From Actinomycetota bacterium (GTDB lineage: Bacteria; Actinomycetota; Acidimicrobiia; Acidimicrobiales; AC-14): a stretch of 48,239 nucleotides of DNA. The translations under genes and the position numbers were made by a program. Of the stretch, positions 1 to 7,058 are shown piece after piece (positions within the stretch are counted from its first letter, which is position 1; the number at the start of each line of letters is the position of its first letter). The notes under the pieces were generated by a model, which was not told where the DNA came from, did not search any database, and saw nothing but the letters and a program-made list of their open reading frames with translations. The DNA lies in assembly GCA_005888325.1 (NCBI GenBank), contig VAWU01000025.1, positions 10,196 to 58,434 on the forward strand, written 5' to 3'.

Positions 1-631
1 CGCCGGCCCGCAACTTCTGACCCAGCAGCTCGTCGGCCAGCTCGACCACGCGCTCCTCGTCGGCCCGGCCGACGATGAGAGCACGCGCGCCGTCGTCGAG
101 CATCTCCTTGAGGGTGACGACCTCGCCCGACACCTCGGTACTCCGCGCCAGCACGACGTTGAGCGACTCGTTGAGCACGACCTCCTGCCCCCGGCGCAGG
201 TCTTCGGTGTCGAGCTCCGGGTGCAGCGCGACGCGCATCTTCCGGCCGCCGGAGAAGACGTCGACCGTGCCGTCGTCGTTGCGGGCCAGGAACGTGCCGT
301 AGGCGGACGGTGGCTGGGTGAGCTTCTCGACCTCCTCGCGCAGCTCCGAGATGTGCTCGCGCGCCTCGCGGAGGGTGTACGAGAGCTTCTCGTTCTGCGA
401 GACGGCCTGGGCCAGCTGTCCCTTGGTCTCGAGCAGCCGCTCCTCGAGCGTGCGGACGCGCTTGGGTGCCTCCTGCAGCTTGCGGCGCAGCTGCACGACC
501 TCTTCCTCGAGCGACTTCGCCTGCTCGAGGAGGGCGGCGACCTGCTGCTCATAGGCACCCAGGCGACGTTCGTACTCGGAGTCGGACGCGGGAACCACCT
601 CCTCGACGGGGGCCTCGAGGCCAACATACAC
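1..631 (-). CDS. arc: Proteasome-associated AAA+ ATPase ARC/Mpa, N-terminal part
   Basis: This is the N-terminal ~210 residues of the ring-shaped unfoldase that recognises pupylated proteins and feeds them to the 20S proteasome; the gene runs off the left edge before the AAA domain. Residues ~15-100 form a charged coiled coil, the region that binds Pup in Mpa. An OB-type interdomain follows with the family signatures PPSAYGTFL, DGTVDVFSGGRKMR and RADEERVVELAD. I chose GTG at 631 because AAGAGG lies 5-7 bases upstream and the next in-frame codons upstream offer no ATG, GTG or TTG. In actinobacteria this gene is normally followed by dop, pup and prcBA, so the proteasome cluster probably continues outside the window. 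Family assignment is certain; only the exact start is open. Confidence 0.95.
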   Translation of the reverse strand, partial: MYVGLEAPVEEVVPASDSEYERRLGAYEQQVAALLEQAKSLEEEVVQLRRKLQEAPKRVRTLEERLLETKGQLAQAVSQNEKLSYTLREAREHISELREEVEKLTQPPSAYGTFLARNDDGTVDVFSGGRKMRVALHPELDTEDLRRGQEVVLNESLNVVLARSTEVSGEVVTLKEMLDDGARALIVGRADEERVVELADELLGQKLRAG

Positions 632-702
632 CGGCCCCTCTTCTTCCTCGGGCGTTTGACACCCGGGGTTGACTCGAGTTTTCCTCGCGTTGGCCTGGTA
701 AA

Positions 703-731
703 TTGACAGGGCACCGGGGCATCGGTACGTT
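703..731 (+). promoter_or_regulatory. Sigma70-like promoter of the ferredoxin gene
   Basis: TTGACA (703-708), a 17-base spacer and TACGTT (726-731) fit the actinobacterial -35/-10 pattern (-10 TANNNT). It would give a leader of about 40 bases containing GGAAGG at 762-767, 11 bases before the ferredoxin ATG. Confidence 0.55.
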
Positions 732-778
732 CGGCGCGACAGCGTGACGAGCCCCCATCACGGAAGGCAGTTCGGCGC

Positions 779-1021
779 ATGGCCATGAAGGTCTGGATCG
801 ATCAGGATCTTTGTACGGGCGACGGTCTCTGCGAGGAGATCGCCCCCGACGTCTTCACCCTTCTCGACGACGGCCTCGCCTACGTGAAGGAAGGCAGCAA
901 GGTCTTCAGCGACCCGGGTGGGGTCCAGGGCCTGGCCGCGGTGCCGGCGGGCATGGAGGAAGCGACCATCGAGTCGGCCGAGGAATGCCCCGGGGAGTGC
1001 ATCTTCATCGAGGTCGAGTAG
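779..1021 (+). CDS. Single-cluster ferredoxin, [3Fe-4S]-type ligand set
   Basis: An 80-residue electron-transfer protein of the small ferredoxin family common in actinobacteria. It has Cys12, Cys18 and Cys70 as probable ligands in the frame CTGDGLC...ECPGEC. The usual second cysteine position is Asp15, as in [3Fe-4S] ferredoxins or Asp-liganded [4Fe-4S] ones. Cys74 is an extra cysteine where the family usually has alanine after CPxx. The middle DVFTLLDDGLAYVKE is typical. ATG 779 has GGAAGG upstream; a second ATG two codons later is possible. It is divergent from the proteasome ATPase, sharing a ~150-base control region. Its redox partner cannot be told from the sequence; P450 or oxygenase systems are usual partners. 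Confidence 0.9.
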   Translation: MAMKVWIDQDLCTGDGLCEEIAPDVFTLLDDGLAYVKEGSKVFSDPGGVQGLAAVPAGMEEATIESAEECPGECIFIEVE

Positions 1022-1049
1022 CGGGCGAGGTCGGTCGGCGCGGAGTCGG

Positions 1050-2216
1050 TCACGACGTCAGGCAGGGTCCCGTCGCGCGTTGCCCGTTGGGCGTGGCGAT
1101 CGCGGCTCTGAGCTCCACGTCGGTCAGCGCGTAGGCCGTTCCCGGGCGGTCGGGCGCGATGGCGAAGGCCACGCCGACCACCCTCCCCGCGGTGTCGACC
1201 AACGGCCCACCGGAGTCACCCGGCTCGAGGTCGGCCGCGAGGATGAAGACCTGGCGCCGGGTCGTGTGCGAGTCGTAGAGGTCGCGGCCGACCGCCTCGA
1301 CGTGCTGGCGGATGACCGATGGCGAGACCGCGACCTCGTCCTGTCCGCGCGGATGGCCGAACACCGCGCCTCTCGCGCCGACGTCGGCCGACGCGATCGG
1401 CAACGGCTGGAGCCCGAGGCGGGGCACCCGGAGCACGGCCAGGTCGCGATCAGTGTCGAACGACGAGACGGACGCCTGGACCCGGTTGCCACCGAAGATC
1501 ACGTCGGTGGCGCCCTCGCCGGCGACGACGTGCGCGTTGGTGACGACGACGCCGGGCGCGACGGTGAAGCCGGTCCCGTCCTGCTGGCGCCCGCAGGCGA
1601 TCCCCTCCACCTTCACGGTCGACGCGATCACACGGTCGACGGTGGCCGGGGTGAGCCCGGAATCGACCGGCGCGGGTCCGGTGTCGGGCGCGGCCTCGAA
1701 GCGGCCGAAGACGTGAGGGAAGTTGTCGTCACCGACGAGGCGCCGGAGTGCGCCCAGGGTGTCGGGCGGCCGGGGGAGGACGTCGCTCACCGCCTTCGCC
1801 ACGCGTGACGAGCGGGCCTGGCGGGCGGGCCATCCCGGCACGTCGGCCATCGCCGGCGTGAGCAGCCAGATGGTGACCAGCACCCCGGCCATGCCCGCCG
1901 CCGCGCCCGCGCCGCGATCGATCTGGCGGAGCGGCCCCCGGAGCGGCAGGGCGCGGTGGAGGTTGGCGCCCAGCACGAGACCGATGGCCTGCCCGACGAA
2001 GGCCGCGCCGAGGAACACGCCCGACGCGATCAGGAAACGGCTCGACGGTTGGTAGCTCTGCAGCGACTTGACGATGTCGGGAAGGAAGTACGACGCCACG
2101 AGGAGACCGATGATGAGCCCGATCCACGAGGTGGCGCGCGCGAGGAACCCGAGACGGTAGCCACCGATGACCGCCGTGACGATGAGGATGACGAGGAGGA
2201 TGTCGAGCTGGTTCAC
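1050..2216 (-). CDS. marP: MarP-like membrane serine protease (CvpA domain + trypsin-like domain)
   Basis: 388 residues. Residues 1-125 hold about four membrane helices of the colicin V production (CvpA) type; residues ~190-388 form a periplasmic trypsin-like protease. The catalytic triad is visible as His229 (TNAHV), Asp258 (DTDRDLAV) and Ser335 (GDSGGP). Cys208 and Cys385 sit where Mycobacterium MarP has the disulfide linking the start and end of the protease domain. In Mycobacterium MarP protects against acid and oxidative stress by cleaving a peptidoglycan hydrolase; the same role here is inference. GTG 2216 overlaps the trmI stop by four bases (GTGA), so translation should be coupled. 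A longer in-frame extension upstream lies inside trmI and was rejected. Confidence 0.92.
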   Translation of the reverse strand: MNQLDILLVILIVTAVIGGYRLGFLARATSWIGLIIGLLVASYFLPDIVKSLQSYQPSSRFLIASGVFLGAAFVGQAIGLVLGANLHRALPLRGPLRQIDRGAGAAAGMAGVLVTIWLLTPAMADVPGWPARQARSSRVAKAVSDVLPRPPDTLGALRRLVGDDNFPHVFGRFEAAPDTGPAPVDSGLTPATVDRVIASTVKVEGIACGRQQDGTGFTVAPGVVVTNAHVVAGEGATDVIFGGNRVQASVSSFDTDRDLAVLRVPRLGLQPLPIASADVGARGAVFGHPRGQDEVAVSPSVIRQHVEAVGRDLYDSHTTRRQVFILAADLEPGDSGGPLVDTAGRVVGVAFAIAPDRPGTAYALTDVELRAAIATPNGQRATGPCLTS

Positions 2217-2989
2217 CGGGCCGCGTCGTTCAACAGCCGGGCGGCCGTGAGGAAGCCGGTGTGGGCGACCATGCGGTGGTCGGGTCGCACCGACTGACCC
2301 TCGATGTGCCACGAGCGCTGCAGCACCTCGATCGTCTCGGCCATCGCGAACGCGCTGTGGTCGAGCGCCTCGCGCAGATGGGCCACCTGGCCGATGGTCG
2401 GGAGATAGGCGGCGATGATCCCGCCGGGGTGCAGCGCCGCCTCGGCGTGCTTGACCACGCGCCAGGGCTCGGGGAGGTCGAGCACGACACGGTCGAGGTC
2501 GGTCTCGTCGATGCCCGCGTAGACGTCGCGCTCCTCGACTCGAAAGTCCACCTGGTCGCCCAGGAAGGACCGGACGTTCGCCGTGGCGCGCGCCGCGAAG
2601 TCGGCCCGCAGCTCGTACCCGACGACCGACGCGCCGGTCCGGAGCATCGTCATCGAGAGCGCACCGGAGCCGACGCCCGCCTCGAGCACGCGCACGCCGT
2701 CGTGGATGTCGGCGAGCATGAGCAGCGGGCCCAGGTCCTTGGGATAGATCACCTGCGCCCCCCGCGGCATCTTGAGCACGAAGTCTGCGAGCGTCGGGCG
2801 CATCGCCATGTAGCGCGCGCCCGAGCTCGAGCGCACGGAGACGCCCTCCTCCCGCCCGATGAGATCGTCGTGCGCGGTCACCCCGGTGTGCGTGTGGAAC
2901 TCGCCGCCCTCGGCGAGGAGCACGAGGTAGCGCCGCTGCTTGGCGTCGACCAGCAGCACCCGCTCACCGGCCCGGAACGGCCCCCTCAT
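2213..2989 (-). CDS. trmI: tRNA (adenine-58-N1)-methyltransferase TrmI
   Basis: 258 residues, the normal length for bacterial and archaeal TrmI, which methylates A58 in the T-loop of tRNAs with S-adenosylmethionine. The N-terminal beta-barrel domain (1-75) is followed by a Rossmann methyltransferase domain with SAM motif VLEAGVGSGAL (101-111) and the active-site DLPEPW (Asp171). MRPTLADFVLKMPRGAQVIYPKDLG before the fold is characteristic of the family in two blocks. The gene follows ttuA; the 33 bases between them are filled by two overlapping mini-ORFs. In actinobacteria trmI is commonly near the proteasome ATPase gene, as seen here. Confidence 0.95.
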   Translation of the reverse strand: MRGPFRAGERVLLVDAKQRRYLVLLAEGGEFHTHTGVTAHDDLIGREEGVSVRSSSGARYMAMRPTLADFVLKMPRGAQVIYPKDLGPLLMLADIHDGVRVLEAGVGSGALSMTMLRTGASVVGYELRADFAARATANVRSFLGDQVDFRVEERDVYAGIDETDLDRVVLDLPEPWRVVKHAEAALHPGGIIAAYLPTIGQVAHLREALDHSAFAMAETIEVLQRSWHIEGQSVRPDHRMVAHTGFLTAARLLNDAAR

Positions 2990-3023
2990 CCGCGCCGCCC
3001 GACCATCAAACCCGCTCGGTCAT
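2986..3023 (-). other. Two overlapping mini-ORFs bridging ttuA and trmI
   Basis: The ttuA stop TGA (3025-3023) shares a base with an ATG starting a 5-codon ORF (3023-3006, MTERV). That ORF's stop overlaps the ATG of a 6-codon ORF (3006-2986, MVGRRG), whose stop overlaps the trmI ATG as ATGA. The chain is read directly from the sequence. That it serves stop-and-reinitiate coupling is inference, and such short ORFs can arise by chance. Confidence 0.35.
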
Positions 3024-3934
3024 CAGTCGCCGGAGCGCGCGGCCCGGTCGACCAGCTTGCAGAACGCACAGACCTCGCCCGGCGTCGGCGCCCCGCACTG
3101 CGCGCACCGGCGCAGCCCCTCCTGCTCGGCGCGCGCGACCGGTGTGAACATCGACGAAACCCGGTCGAGGAAGCCGAAGTAGAACGCGGACTTGGCGCCC
3201 GGCGACTGGTCCTCGATGGCGTTGAGCGCCTCCTTGTAGCCGAGGTGCTTGTTGCCCACGGCCATGGGGCACTCCTCGACGATGTAGTCGATGCCGCGCA
3301 GCACGCAGTAGGCCGCGGTCTCGCGTTCGCCAAGGCGCACGAGGGGCTTCACCTTGCGCACGAAGCCGGTGGACGCGGGGAGAACAGGGAGCTGCCGCCC
3401 CAGGTAGTCGGTCGCCCAACGCAGGACGTTGCCGAAGAGCACAGCCGCCTCGTCGTCGAGGTTGTGGCCGGTGGCCACGACGTCGTAGCCGCCGTCGACC
3501 GCAGCCTGGTTGAACAGATGTCGCTTCGAGAGCCCGCACGCGGAGCACGGCGCCCGGCGCGCAGCGCGGGCCCCGGTCGGGATGTCATAGCCGAAATCGG
3601 TGGGCAGGTCGACCTCGACGAGGTGCGCCTCCCGCCGGGCCGCGAACGCCCGCGCGTGGGCCGCGGAGGAGTCGCTGTAGCCCTCGATCCCCAAGCCGAG
3701 GTAGAGACCGTCCGCCGGCACGTCGAGGTCGAGGAGGATGTCCCACAGCGCGAGCGAGTCCTTGCCGCCCGACACCGCGACCAGCACCCGCTCGCCGGGG
3801 CCGATCATCGCGAAGTCGTCGAGGGTGCGCCTGACCTGCTCGCGGCAGTGCCGGATGAAGCAGTCCGCGCAGAACCCGGCGTTGTGGCGGCGAACCTCGA
3901 TCACCGCGGGCTGCCGACAGCGCCGGCACTTCAC
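3023..3934 (-). CDS. ttuA: tRNA 2-thiolation enzyme, TtuA/Ncs6 family
   Basis: 303 residues, an ATP-pyrophosphatase that adenylates a tRNA uridine and replaces oxygen by sulfur. Zinc ribbons stand at both ends: Cys3/Cys6/Cys22/Cys25 and two CxxC pairs near the C-terminus. The PP-loop is SGGKDS (55-60). Cys130, Cys133 and Cys222, the three [4Fe-4S] ligands of Thermus TtuA, occur at the same residue numbers here. GHNLDDEA (156-163) is the other nucleotide-binding motif. In Thermus this enzyme makes 2-thioribothymidine at position 54. GTG 3934 overlaps the upstream sulfur-carrier gene as GTGA, with GGAGGA five bases upstream. The upstream TtuB-like gene and downstream trmI fit T-loop modification. 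Confidence 0.93.
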   Translation of the reverse strand: MKCRRCRQPAVIEVRRHNAGFCADCFIRHCREQVRRTLDDFAMIGPGERVLVAVSGGKDSLALWDILLDLDVPADGLYLGLGIEGYSDSSAAHARAFAARREAHLVEVDLPTDFGYDIPTGARAARRAPCSACGLSKRHLFNQAAVDGGYDVVATGHNLDDEAAVLFGNVLRWATDYLGRQLPVLPASTGFVRKVKPLVRLGERETAAYCVLRGIDYIVEECPMAVGNKHLGYKEALNAIEDQSPGAKSAFYFGFLDRVSSMFTPVARAEQEGLRRCAQCGAPTPGEVCAFCKLVDRAARSGD

Positions 3935-4131
3935 CTTGCTCCTCCCGAGATCACCGGTCGGACCTCCACCGTGTCGGCGTCGTCGAGCGCGGCGTCGCCG
4001 GTGACCAGCGTGCCGTCTCGGATGACGAGCACCGACTCGCGGTTCAGCTGCAGCCGATCGAGCAGGCTCTGCACGCGCATGGGCCCCGCCACCTCGATCT
4101 CGCGCGTCGGATTGCGCAAGAGGACTCGCAC
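3931..4131 (-). CDS. ttuB: Ubiquitin-like sulfur carrier, TtuB/ThiS/MoaD family
   Basis: A 66-residue beta-grasp protein, the length of ThiS, MoaD and TtuB. Recognisable segments are [23 protein letters not shown] and the C-terminal [13 protein letters not shown]. The conserved Gly-Gly that is adenylated and thiocarboxylated is followed by Ala-Arg, so either the tail is trimmed or the final two residues are tolerated. The Gly-Gly codons GGAGGA also form the Shine-Dalgarno sequence of ttuA. GTG 4131 is chosen because homology begins there; the open frame upstream enters the preceding gene. The direct 4-base overlap with ttuA argues for TtuB (sulfur donor in tRNA thiolation) over thiamin or molybdopterin roles. 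Confidence 0.85.
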   Translation of the reverse strand: MRVLLRNPTREIEVAGPMRVQSLLDRLQLNRESVLVIRDGTLVTGDAALDDADTVEVRPVISGGAR

Positions 4132-4151
4132 GTCCCCATCTTGGTACGGAA

Positions 4152-4385
4152 TCAGCGCGGTTCGCGCGACAGCACCTCGACCTCGGACCCCGGGTAGGAG
4201 ATCACGAGCGTCTTCCCCCGGTCGAGCTTCTCCGAGTAGAGCACCTTGGCCTCGCCGCCGAAGAACCGATTGAACACACGGGCTCCGAAGAGCACCACGC
4301 CGACCGCCATCCACGGCCGTGAGCCGCCGAGGAACCCGCGCTTCGTGGCGTTACGCGTCAGGTAGCGGCGGACGACGGCCGTCAT
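4152..4385 (-). CDS. Small membrane-associated protein of unknown function
   Basis: 77 residues with a basic N-terminus ([12 protein letters not shown]) and one hydrophobic stretch at about residues 24-43 ([18 protein letters not shown]). A polar C-terminal half contains [12 protein letters not shown] do not recognise a named family. Its ATG overlaps the stop of the previous gene as ATGA (4382-4385), and the sulfur-carrier gene starts 20 bases after its stop. It is therefore translated as part of the holin-X/ttuB/ttuA/trmI array. The basic N-terminus and single hydrophobic segment suggest an inner-membrane protein with its C-terminus possibly outside; this is inference. Confidence 0.7.
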   Translation of the reverse strand: MTAVVRRYLTRNATKRGFLGGSRPWMAVGVVLFGARVFNRFFGGEAKVLYSEKLDRGKTLVISYPGSEVEVLSREPR

Positions 4386-4600
4386 CCGACGCGCCGGATC
4401 TCCACCACGGTGGACAGCTTGCGGCCCCGGCGCCGGCCGCTGAGGAACGCGATGCCGACGACGGCCACGACGACGGCGACGGCGACGATGAGACCGACGC
4501 TCTTGGCCGACTCGGTGGCGGTGTCGACGTCACCCCGGATCTCGCGCAGCTTGTTCTCGATGTCGTTCCGCGAGATCTGGCCGTTGTCGACGAGCGTCAT
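4382..4600 (-). CDS. Small single-pass membrane protein, DUF3618-like
   Basis: 72 residues. The N-terminal part (NDIENKLREIRGDVDTATESAKS) looks like an amphipathic helix, residues ~34-53 form one membrane helix (VGLIVAVAVVVAVVGIAFL), and a basic SGRRRGRK stop-transfer follows. The arrangement resembles the actinobacterial DUF3618 proteins that commonly accompany Holin-X genes; that family name is an inference from memory of the pattern. ATG 4600 overlaps the Holin-X gene stop as ATGA and its own stop overlaps the next gene the same way, so the three small genes form a tightly coupled set. Confidence 0.75.
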   Translation of the reverse strand: MTLVDNGQISRNDIENKLREIRGDVDTATESAKSVGLIVAVAVVVAVVGIAFLSGRRRGRKLSTVVEIRRVG

Positions 4601-4935
4601 TTGCTCGGTCCTCCTCGGTTGGGCTTGCGAGCGCGAATGGTCATGGCCAGGGCGATGATGACTGCGCACCCGAAGGCGGTGATGCCGTACGGCGCCCACG
4701 ACCAGTTGCCCTGCAGACGGGTCCCGGTCTGGGTCTGGAGGGCGCGCAACCCGCCGAGCAGCATGATGACGGCGCCGAGACCGCACGCGAGCGACCCCGC
4801 CACGCCGAAGCCGATGAAGCGACCCAGGCTCTTGACCGGGTCGAGTGTCTCCTGCTTCGCATACGCGAGGACGAGCTCGTACAGCTCGGTGACGTGGGTC
4901 GCCAGGCTCTTCTCCTGGCCGGTCGTGTCCGCCAT
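4597..4935 (-). CDS. Actinobacterial Holin-X family membrane protein
   Basis: 112 residues with an acidic cytoplasmic-looking N-terminus including THVTELYELVLAYAKQETLDPVKSL, then two membrane helices (~44-66 and ~82-101) ending in RARKPNRGG. This is the layout of the 'putative Actinobacterial Holin-X' (holin superfamily III) proteins. These are chromosomal housekeeping proteins, so the holin label should not be read as a phage marker. It leads the trio of small membrane genes. A TAAGGT hexamer lies 10 bases before the ATG and may be a promoter inside the long array. The upstream LON-domain gene ends 42 bases away. Confidence 0.8.
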   Translation of the reverse strand: MADTTGQEKSLATHVTELYELVLAYAKQETLDPVKSLGRFIGFGVAGSLACGLGAVIMLLGGLRALQTQTGTRLQGNWSWAPYGITAFGCAVIIALAMTIRARKPNRGGPSK

Positions 4936-4945
4936 ATGGCGCCCG

Positions 4946-4951
4946 ACCTTA
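4946..4951 (-). promoter_or_regulatory. Possible -10 element before the Holin-X gene
   Basis: TAAGGT read on the minus strand matches TANNNT and stands 10 bases before ATG 4935. It would give an almost leaderless transcript for the Holin-X to marP part of the array. Confidence 0.35.
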
Positions 4952-4977
4952 CTTCCGCGGCCCGCGCACGAGCAGCT

Positions 4978-5598
4978 TCAACCCCCCGCCGCCCGCGCCT
5001 CGAGCACCTCGGCCTCCTCCTCGAGCAGCCTCGCCAGGAGCCGGAGACGCCCGTCGGTGCCCGACGTCTCCAGCACGCGCTGCGCGTCGGCGGGACCGAT
5101 CGGCGCGAGCGCGGCGATCTGGAACGCCGCGGTCGTCACGTCGAGAGCGAGCTCGACCGTGGCCGGTGCCGCGGGATCGCCGAGCTCGGCCCGCAGGCCC
5201 AGGGTGCGTCGCAGCAACCCGTCCGCCGTGGCCAGGAGGGCGCCCGCCTCGGGCCCCGGCGCGGGCTCGGGCAGGTCGTCCACGTCGGCCTGCGGGAAGG
5301 GCGCGTCCGGCAGCCAACGGGTCACTGCGATCCGCCGCAGGCCGACCGCCACCAGCGCCCATCGCCCATCGGGCAGCTCGGCCGCCTGCACGATGCGCGC
5401 CCGGGTGCCGATCGCGAAGCGCGCGTCGCCGCCGCCGACCTCGCTCCCCCGCTCGATGAGGGTGACGCCGAACTCGCCGTCGCCGTCGAGCACGCGCCGG
5501 GTGAGCTCGCGATAGCGCGGCTCGAAGACGTGCAGCGGCAGCACCGCCGACGGGAAGAGCACCGACTCGAGCGGGAACATGGGGAGCCACGCGCTCAC
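4978..5598 (-). CDS. LON substrate-binding domain protein (stand-alone)
   Basis: 206 residues matching only the N-terminal substrate-binding domain of Lon protease (PF02190 type), without ATPase or peptidase. Diagnostic segments are MFPLESVLFPSAVLPLHVF in the first 25 residues, PRYRELTRRVL and the helical C-terminal half ending LARLLEEEAEVLEA. Such stand-alone proteins occur widely in bacteria and their function is unknown; peptide or protein binding is the usual guess. GTG 5598 overlaps the carboxypeptidase stop as GTGA. An SD sequence is not obvious, in line with coupling to the upstream gene. Confidence 0.88.
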   Translation of the reverse strand: MSAWLPMFPLESVLFPSAVLPLHVFEPRYRELTRRVLDGDGEFGVTLIERGSEVGGGDARFAIGTRARIVQAAELPDGRWALVAVGLRRIAVTRWLPDAPFPQADVDDLPEPAPGPEAGALLATADGLLRRTLGLRAELGDPAAPATVELALDVTTAAFQIAALAPIGPADAQRVLETSGTDGRLRLLARLLEEEAEVLEARAAGG

Positions 5599-7058
5599 GG
5601 CTGCCCCGGTCCGAGCTCCCCGGGTGCGGGCCCTTGCGGATAGCCCACGAGCAACACGCCGACGCGGTCGACGAGAACGTGGGCCACGTCGTCACGCGGG
5701 TCGTTCACGAGCACCGTGAACGCGAGGCGCTCGTCTCGCGCATCGGTCGCGTAGCCGCTGAGCGCGACGACGCCCTCGAGCGAGCCCGTCTTGGCCGCGA
5801 CCCGGCCCGCGGCCGGCGTGCCGGCGAAGCGTGCGACCAAGGTGCCGCTGCGCGCGGCCACCGGCAGCAGCGCGCCCAGCCCGTCCGGTCCCGCCTGCGT
5901 GTCGAGCAGCGCGGTCAGCGCACCGCACGTGGCGCGGTTGGAGCGGTCGAGCCCCGACCCGTCGGCGAGCACGAGACCGCCGGCGACTCCCCTGCCGAGG
6001 GCGCGGGCCATGGCGTCGAGCACCGAGACGCCCGCCGCCGTGCTGCCGCCGCCGCCGAACCGGAAGCCCAGCTCCTTGGTCAAGAGCTCGGCGGTCGTGT
6101 TGTCACTGTCGCGCAGCATCTCGGTCACGATCTGACGCATCGGCAGCGACGCGAGCGACGTGACCGCGACCGCTCCCTGGGGCGCGACACCCTCGCCCAC
6201 ACCGGCGACCTGCACTCCCCGCTGAGCGAGGAGCAACGCCAGCCGGGCCACGGCGTCAGCCGCGGGCGCGCTCGCGGGCAACGGCGTCGGGCGGAGGCGC
6301 GTGAAGCCACCGTTCACCATCAGCGCGCTGAGGGGCCCCGACTGCCCCTGCTCGACGTAGGCGGGCTTCCACGTCGGCACGGAACGCAACGTGTCGTACC
6401 GGTGATCGTCGCCGAGCAGGCGGCCGTGCACCTGGCGTACGCCGGCCGCGACGATCGCGCCTGCGAGGTCTTCCAGCCGGGACGCAGGACGAGGAGCTCC
6501 GGAGAGGCCGGCGCTCGCCGCGAAGTCCGCCGTGGCGAGCAGCGGATCGCCGCCCCCGACGACCCACAGGTCGCCGTCGACCACACCGTCGACGGGCAAC
6601 CGGTCCGCGCGCACGTCGGTGCTGAGCCGGGCGTCGGGACCGATGCGGCGGAGCGCGGTCACGGCCGTGAGGAGCTTGACGGTGGACGCCGGCGCCAGCG
6701 CCAGGTCCGGGTGCCGGGCGTAGACCGCCCGGCCGCCGGCGGCGTGGACGACCACGCACGCCCGTCCACCCGTCGTGGCGAGCCGCGCGTCGGCGAGGAC
6801 CCGGTCGATGCCGTCCTGCAGCCGATGGCCGGCGGCCAGCCGGGCGAGGAAGGCCGGCGCCCGCCGCAGGCTCAGCACGGGCGTGGCCCGCCCCGCGGCG
6901 GGTGCATCCGCAGCTCGAGCCGTCCCGCTCAGCGGGCGGAACGGGCCCACCGGCCACGCCAACAGCGCGGCACACACCGCGGCGACGAGGAACAGCGACG
7001 TCGCTAGCGCCGAGCGTGCGCGCGGCCGGGCCCTGCGCGCGGCCCCGCGTGCGGTCAC
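5595..7058 (-). CDS. dacB: D-alanyl-D-alanine carboxypeptidase, PBP4 type (peptidase S13)
   Basis: 487 residues, a periplasmic penicillin-binding protein trimming or opening peptidoglycan cross-links. A signal anchor lies at ~16-36 after an Arg-rich start. The three active-site motifs are Ser125-Thr-Val-Lys128 (SxxK), Ser318-Asp-Asn320 (SxN) and Lys423-Thr-Gly425 (KTG). Between the first two motifs is the long insertion typical of S13 enzymes. GTG 7058 overlaps the thioesterase stop as GTGA. Its place between lipid-type genes and the LON protein probably reflects housekeeping operon growth rather than a shared pathway. Confidence 0.95.
   Translation of the reverse strand: MTARGAARRARPRARSALATSLFLVAAVCAALLAWPVGPFRPLSGTARAADAPAAGRATPVLSLRRAPAFLARLAAGHRLQDGIDRVLADARLATTGGRACVVVHAAGGRAVYARHPDLALAPASTVKLLTAVTALRRIGPDARLSTDVRADRLPVDGVVDGDLWVVGGGDPLLATADFAASAGLSGAPRPASRLEDLAGAIVAAGVRQVHGRLLGDDHRYDTLRSVPTWKPAYVEQGQSGPLSALMVNGGFTRLRPTPLPASAPAADAVARLALLLAQRGVQVAGVGEGVAPQGAVAVTSLASLPMRQIVTEMLRDSDNTTAELLTKELGFRFGGGGSTAAGVSVLDAMARALGRGVAGGLVLADGSGLDRSNRATCGALTALLDTQAGPDGLGALLPVAARSGTLVARFAGTPAAGRVAAKTGSLEGVVALSGYATDARDERLAFTVLVNDPRDDVAHVLVDRVGVLLVGYPQGPAPGELGPGQP

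Noticed and set aside
669-704. TTGACT and TAAATT as a promoter pair for the ferredoxin gene
   Set aside because: The spacer would be 24 bases. TTGACA/TACGTT at 703-731 with 17 bases fits better.
4597-4935. Prophage holin
   Set aside because: Holin-X family proteins are chromosomal in actinobacteria and no other phage genes are nearby.
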